Positions 38,601-44,600 of a stretch of DNA of 64,000 nucleotides are shown piece by piece. The stretch is from the NCBI GenBank assembly GCA_964019055.1, contig OZ025217.1, forward strand, positions 7,120,966-7,184,965, given 5' to 3'. Source of the DNA: Anthopleura xanthogrammica (Eukaryota > Cnidaria > Anthozoa > Actiniaria > Actiniidae). Under the pieces are notes generated by a model, which was not told the DNA's origin, did not search any database, and saw nothing but the letters and a program-made list of their open reading frames with translations. Made by a program: the position numbers and the translations under genes. Each line of letters starts with the position of its first letter. Position 1 is the stretch's first letter.

Positions 38601-41600
38601 GCATGCTGCGTGTTGCTTACCAAACTTCAATGTATTATATTCAAATGTCAGAACAAAGAGAAATTAATATGCTAAAAAAATCCTGCAGAAAATTTTGGTA
38701 AAATCCCATATGGTTGTGACCTTTGGCTGCTTGAATTCACGTACGTTACCCATACTGCATTTCGGGCTTGGTATGCAGCATGCAACATGCAACATGCAAC
38801 ATGCAACATGCATGGCTTCACCAACCTTTTTTTGAAATAGCTGTATACTATTTGATAGATTCAGGCATTCAGAATGAAAACTAGGTCGATCGGGCCTCGC
38901 TTCTTATTTTCACAAAACTGTAACATTTCAGGTATTTGTGCTAGAGCACTGAAATCTTACCCAATTACTAATTTATGCATGCTGTTTCTTTGGCTATTAT
39001 GGAAAGGCATATTCTATTCCTATGGCTTTTTGCATATGGTCTATATGAAAATAAAGACTAGACTTAAGCGAAAAAGGTTACATAATGGCTCACACCCTAC
39101 ATTATGCTTTATAGGAAACTGGATGATTTCATATATTGCTGTTACGCCAAAAAAGCTATAAAAGGGCTCCAATGTGAATCACCAGCAAATGGCTTTTCCA
39201 GCTGTGATGACTTAATGAAGAACGAGACCCTTCGGGTTTGTATCTGGATTCTTGGTTTGATGGCTCTGTTTGGCAACATCTTTGTGATTGGATGGAGGAT
39301 ATTTAGCCGCAACACCAGGGATAGTCAAGTTCATACATTGTTATTGACGAATCTTGCTGTAGCTGACTTCTTGATGGGAGTTTATTTACTCATTATTGCA
39401 GTAATGGATGTCCAGTGGAAGGGTGAATACTTCAAACATGACATAACATGGCGTTCAGGGATTGGTTGTCAGATTACAGGAATGATATCCATGTTATCAA
39501 GCGAGACCTCGGTGATTTTTCTAACCGTTGTTACTGCAGACAGACTAATTTGTATCGTTTTCCCTTTTACTTTCAAACGATTGACCCGACGGAAGACATT
39601 CTGGATTTGCGCTTGTGTTTGGTTATTTGGCTTGGTTATTTCAATTATTCCCATATCAGGTATCACAAAATACTTCAAGAACGAAGAAGATGACTTCGGA
39701 TTTTATGGACGGTCATCGGTTTGTCTACCTATGCAACTCAGCCCGGATCGACCTGCTGGCTGGGAATATTCAGTAGTGTTCTTCATTGCTGTTAATTTCG
39801 CTGCTTTCACTTTCATGATCATTGCCTACATTGCAATATTTGCCCGAGTTCGGCAATCGTCACGTGCTATTCGGTCCACTGCAATGAATAGAGAGTCATC
39901 GCTTGCAAAGAAAGTCATATGCATCATCCTTACTGACTTTGCTTGTTGGATGCCTGTTATCGTTATCGGAATGTTGTCCCTTACGGGATCCTTCCACGAT
40001 CCATCAAAACAAGTGTACGTCTGGTTTGCAGTATTTGTTCTTCCGATTAACTCGTCTATCAATCCTTTTCTTTACACTTTCTCTGACCTATCGGTTTGCA
40101 AAAGTAGATCAAGGAACAAAAATGCTTCCAGTGCTGATCATCCTAGTCATACATCAGGTGTTTTACCACCAAAAGGTAAGCAGTAGATCAGTAATGATCA
40201 GTAATGATGGTAACCGCTATAGAAACATTTCACGTGACGTCAAAGGAGGACGAAACAAAATAATTTCAATCTGCCTGAGAATACCCCATTTTCGAGATGT
40301 GCGAGCGCTTTCAAAAATATCGCAGGCGCAGACATGATCTCGAGGCATTTTCGGGCAGTGTCAATAGCGCGCATGATTTTGCTCGAAAATGATTTTTTGA
40401 AGAAATCGATCAAAGGTTGCCGATTAGTTCTAGGATTGTTGCTGCTCAGACACCATTTTCTCAATTTGGCTTAAAATATAAAGTCAGATCCTTCTAAAAC
40501 TAATCGGAATTTGCAATTTTTCCGGTTAAGCTTTGTAAACACATTTCTTTAACAGGTGTCTCCCAGGAGTAGAGTTCCCCGCTATTGCAGCGAGTGCTTT
40601 TATTCTGGTCGTGTTCAACAACAACAACAACAACAACACCAACAACAACAATTTATTTGCACTCAAAATGAAATGAAAATTACATTGAATAATATATAAA
40701 AAGAAAGCTAAACGAGTTAGGCAGCTACCACCTATAAACTACCTATATATGTAGTGTTAACGTTAAGGAAGAGCAAGTGTATCGGATACATCATGGGAAT
40801 TATTTCTTTGTGAGCTACGTGCTCCTTTAACTGAATGTGTATACGTAAACAACTCAGTCACAGAAAATCATTTATACTTACAGTAACATATAATCATGCA
40901 AATACTGTTCAGTATTAACCTCAGTATAATATATATATTTTTTTTTAGGTCAGAGACGGACACGGCCCTGTGAAACTGAAAGCACGAATATTGAAAATGT
41001 TATAGAGAAACAAAAGAACAAAGGTCTGGAAATGAAGAAAATGAAGAATGGCGCTTCTAGACAAAGTGATTTTGTAAAGGAAAAACTCCGGATAATACTG
41101 GTCGAAGAACCAAACATACTGAAGTACGACAGGCCCGATGGAATGGTAAGTAAGCAAACATACTCCAACGTAAAATCTGTGTTCATGGGACAGCAAACAA
41201 CGGTCAATCTTGACCTGGAACCACACAATCTCTCCATTTAATGAGGCTGTACACCTTCACGTGCCGGTGGCAATGTTAGATGGCAGAGCAATAAAATCCC
41301 CATAAAATCCCTTTACTCGATCTCGGGAATTGAATTCTTTTTCATGTAAAACCATTGTATTGTTCCTGCCCTTATAGTGGCTGCTGTCACGTGATGGTGC
41401 ATTGCTTTTCGAAAAAAAATAGTGAGTTATTGTTTACATTCTCAATTTGTAGGGATACGTTGTGGCAATGGTAGAGTTGAAAGGATCGCCCAATTTAAAT
41501 CTGATAAAGTACTTTAATCCTGTAACAAGAGAAGAATGGGCCAAAGAAGTTAATATTGTGTCAGAAATTGCAAAAGAAATCGAGGAAGAGGAGCATCCAA

Positions 41601-44600
41601 ATATTCTGGCGTATCGATGGCATAGTTCAGGTATATACAATAAACTATATATGAACATCGATCTTACCTTATTCGTAGAATATGGCCAGAACCATAACCA
41701 ACCGTGGGGATATTTACTGCAAGTTTGATTATCAATACAACTATCAATATGGCCTGAACCTCAAAGTCTCTTTATTTCCAGATCAGATATATGTAGACAT
41801 AATAGGGTCATTTATACGGGGTAAATAACGTGCACTTTTCATGTCTTACATAAGACGCGAATTGACCGTATATTATTCGTATCCAGTATTTTTGAATAAG
41901 ACGCTTCTTATTAAGATGGTTACGAGCTTATCTAAATAAGACGCGCACATGTTGGTGTAAACGGCTCTCGCGTCTTAGCTAAGATGCGAGTGCAATGTGC
42001 GCGTGCGCAACACTGCATGGAAACGAGGCTGTATCAACAAATCAGCCCAAATAAGACACGAACCGTTTATATGTGATCTTCGCGTCTGATGTAAGACACG
42101 ATCGTATAAATGGATCGTTTCGAGTCTTATTGAAGGCTCGTCTTAGGTAAGACGCTTCTTGACTTCCCCCTTATCAATAGCCTTAATGAGCAGATTTTTT
42201 TGTTTATACATGCATTGTGTTTTGTGTGTCGGCTGGAAAGAGTAGCCGGAAATGAAGACCACTCCTTTTGACGAGAATAGAAATCTGATAGCGTGCCCGC
42301 TCGTGAATGAGGCTGAATCCCTCCAGATGCCAGCACAACTGGTACTTTCAATATTATTGCCTAAAACAAAGAGTAGGGTTCATTTTACTTCTCTGCCACA
42401 AAATTCATCACGGCCTAATCAATAATCAGCTATACTATTCATGACTAATGAAATTGCGGGTTTTTCCCCGTGGTATCTTTTTAGACTGTAATCATGAAGT
42501 AGACCAAACTAAAGTCAAAGTACCGCGAATGAGAGAAAACAGCTTGTAAGTAATATATTATGTGTACTTACAGTCACTTCTGTCACTTTTCTTTGGGGGG
42601 AGGGAAGGGGGGGGAGGGTTGAGAAAATAGCAAAAATGCATTTTCCTCTCAAACCCCAATTAATATTGCAAGTTTTAAACTAGCTCTTTTCGTGGTAGGA
42701 AAACTTGCGTTCAGTTGCCTTAGCAACTGTTGTATAACCTTGGGGATAATTATACCCTTCCCTTATATTTGCTAATAATATCCACTACATTAGTTTTAAC
42801 TCCCAACACACTGGTCTTCTTTACTCTTCAATGAAGACCAAATATGTTGTATGCACTGTCCTTGAGCAAGTACTGTCAGGCCAGAACAAGGTCAGAGCAG
42901 CACCTGATCACAGTCCTAGTTCAGATATCACAATGAATTGTTAAACTAGTATGGCAGCTGACAGTAGAACATTGATATATAGACTTTGAAATATTGGTGG
43001 GAAACAAGGCTCTTTTTAGTTATTATTCATAGTTTTGACTCAGGTTTAATTATGAATTGAAAATAGGAATTTGCATTCATGTCTCTTTTCTCTTTCTGCT
43101 ATAGAATTTGCTATAATTTTGTGTCCAGCACAAGTTTGCAAGACTTTGTTGAAAGCGAGAGCTTCCTTACCTTCAGAATGGTGTGTTCTCTGGCTATGGA
43201 TGTTATCTCTGGAATCTCTCACCTGGAAAGCTGTGGAATATGTACTAATGAAGTCAATCCGAGGTCAATTCTTATTGGTCCATGTAAATCACGAGTAGGT
43301 CAAACTTGTTTTCTTACAAAGGTTCCTAATCAAAGGTTTTGTTGGACGTCAATCGAAGTGTTTCCATGACATTGTGGGAAAACACAAAGTTATCAAGACA
43401 CGTGCCACGTGGAATGTTGCGTATACGCCGTGATTGACGTCCACCAAAACCAACTTCGTCGCGACAGCAAATTGCTCGATTTCGCGCGTATGATTAGGAA
43501 GCGCCGTAGACAATCAGGGTAGGTCAGTTTGCTATCACTGCTACCGTAGATAGGGGTTGGTCGCAGGAAATTTGCAATTCTTTTTCTTCCTTCGTTCCTA
43601 TCTCTGATTTATCTTTCCTTGTTCAAAAGAACACATCCATTAGAGCTGTACTGGCAAATTTCTCAAACGCGACGAAACTAAAAGTCAGCGAAGATGGCTG
43701 TTGGTATAACCAGGATGTAAAGCAGTTTGGACAACTACTGCAGTTTTTGCTGGATTACTGTGGAGAATATAATCAGTACACAGAGGTATGTACTATATAT
43801 ATGCCATTTAAAGGCTTCCAGTAAAAAAAGAACTGGACCGCACACTGTGGGAGCACATTATGTGAGGATCTATACTTTCGTAACCTTCATTTCATCACTC
43901 CGTCTGTTTACTTTGTGACACATTATTTCATATTTTATTCTACACATTTACAAATTTTGTTCACTACTTATGATAACCTTTGGAACTCTGTGAGGTTACA
44001 TCAAACAAGTAGTTTTATTTATTAATGATTACCTTCTTTCGATAGTGAACATTGAATTAATATTACTGTGAATTTTGTCAACATGGTCTACAAATGTGAT
44101 TTTACATGGCCTGTGAAAAAAATTGTCAAACTAATAGTTAGTAGTAGACTCCAAATCCATTGTTTTCTCTTGTTCTTTATCCACTAGTACTAACTAAATT
44201 GTCATCTTTCTATCACGGGCTAAATAAAATCCCTCTAAATTGCTGTACAACACAGCGGCGTTGTATAAAAAACATGCGCACGCAGCACTAACCTCAGCCC
44301 TTGAGCCTGCGTTTTTCCTGGCCAGCTCCGTGGTCAGTTCTTTTATGCTGACCAAAAGAAACGCATGCGCAGATGGCAAAATTGGTAAAATTAATACGCG
44401 TGCATTGGATCACGGCTTTGTTGACGAAATTAACTTCGAAGATAAATGTAATAATCTATAAGTTAGACTATAATTCTGCCAAGATCTTCCAATAGTCTAC
44501 TTCAACGATACTGCGGTCTTGAATCGGAATTTTGGGGCGTCCAGGGGGCAAAACAAAGCAAAGATGGTGAATAATATATGGAGTTTTGTATTTTGTTTTG

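Noticed and set aside
39104..40186. A stand-alone single-exon GPCR gene starting at 39104
   Set aside because: The first codons lie upstream of a good acceptor (AG 39113-39114); phase 2 fits the preceding LRR exon and the hinge sequence belongs to an LGR, so it is an internal exon.
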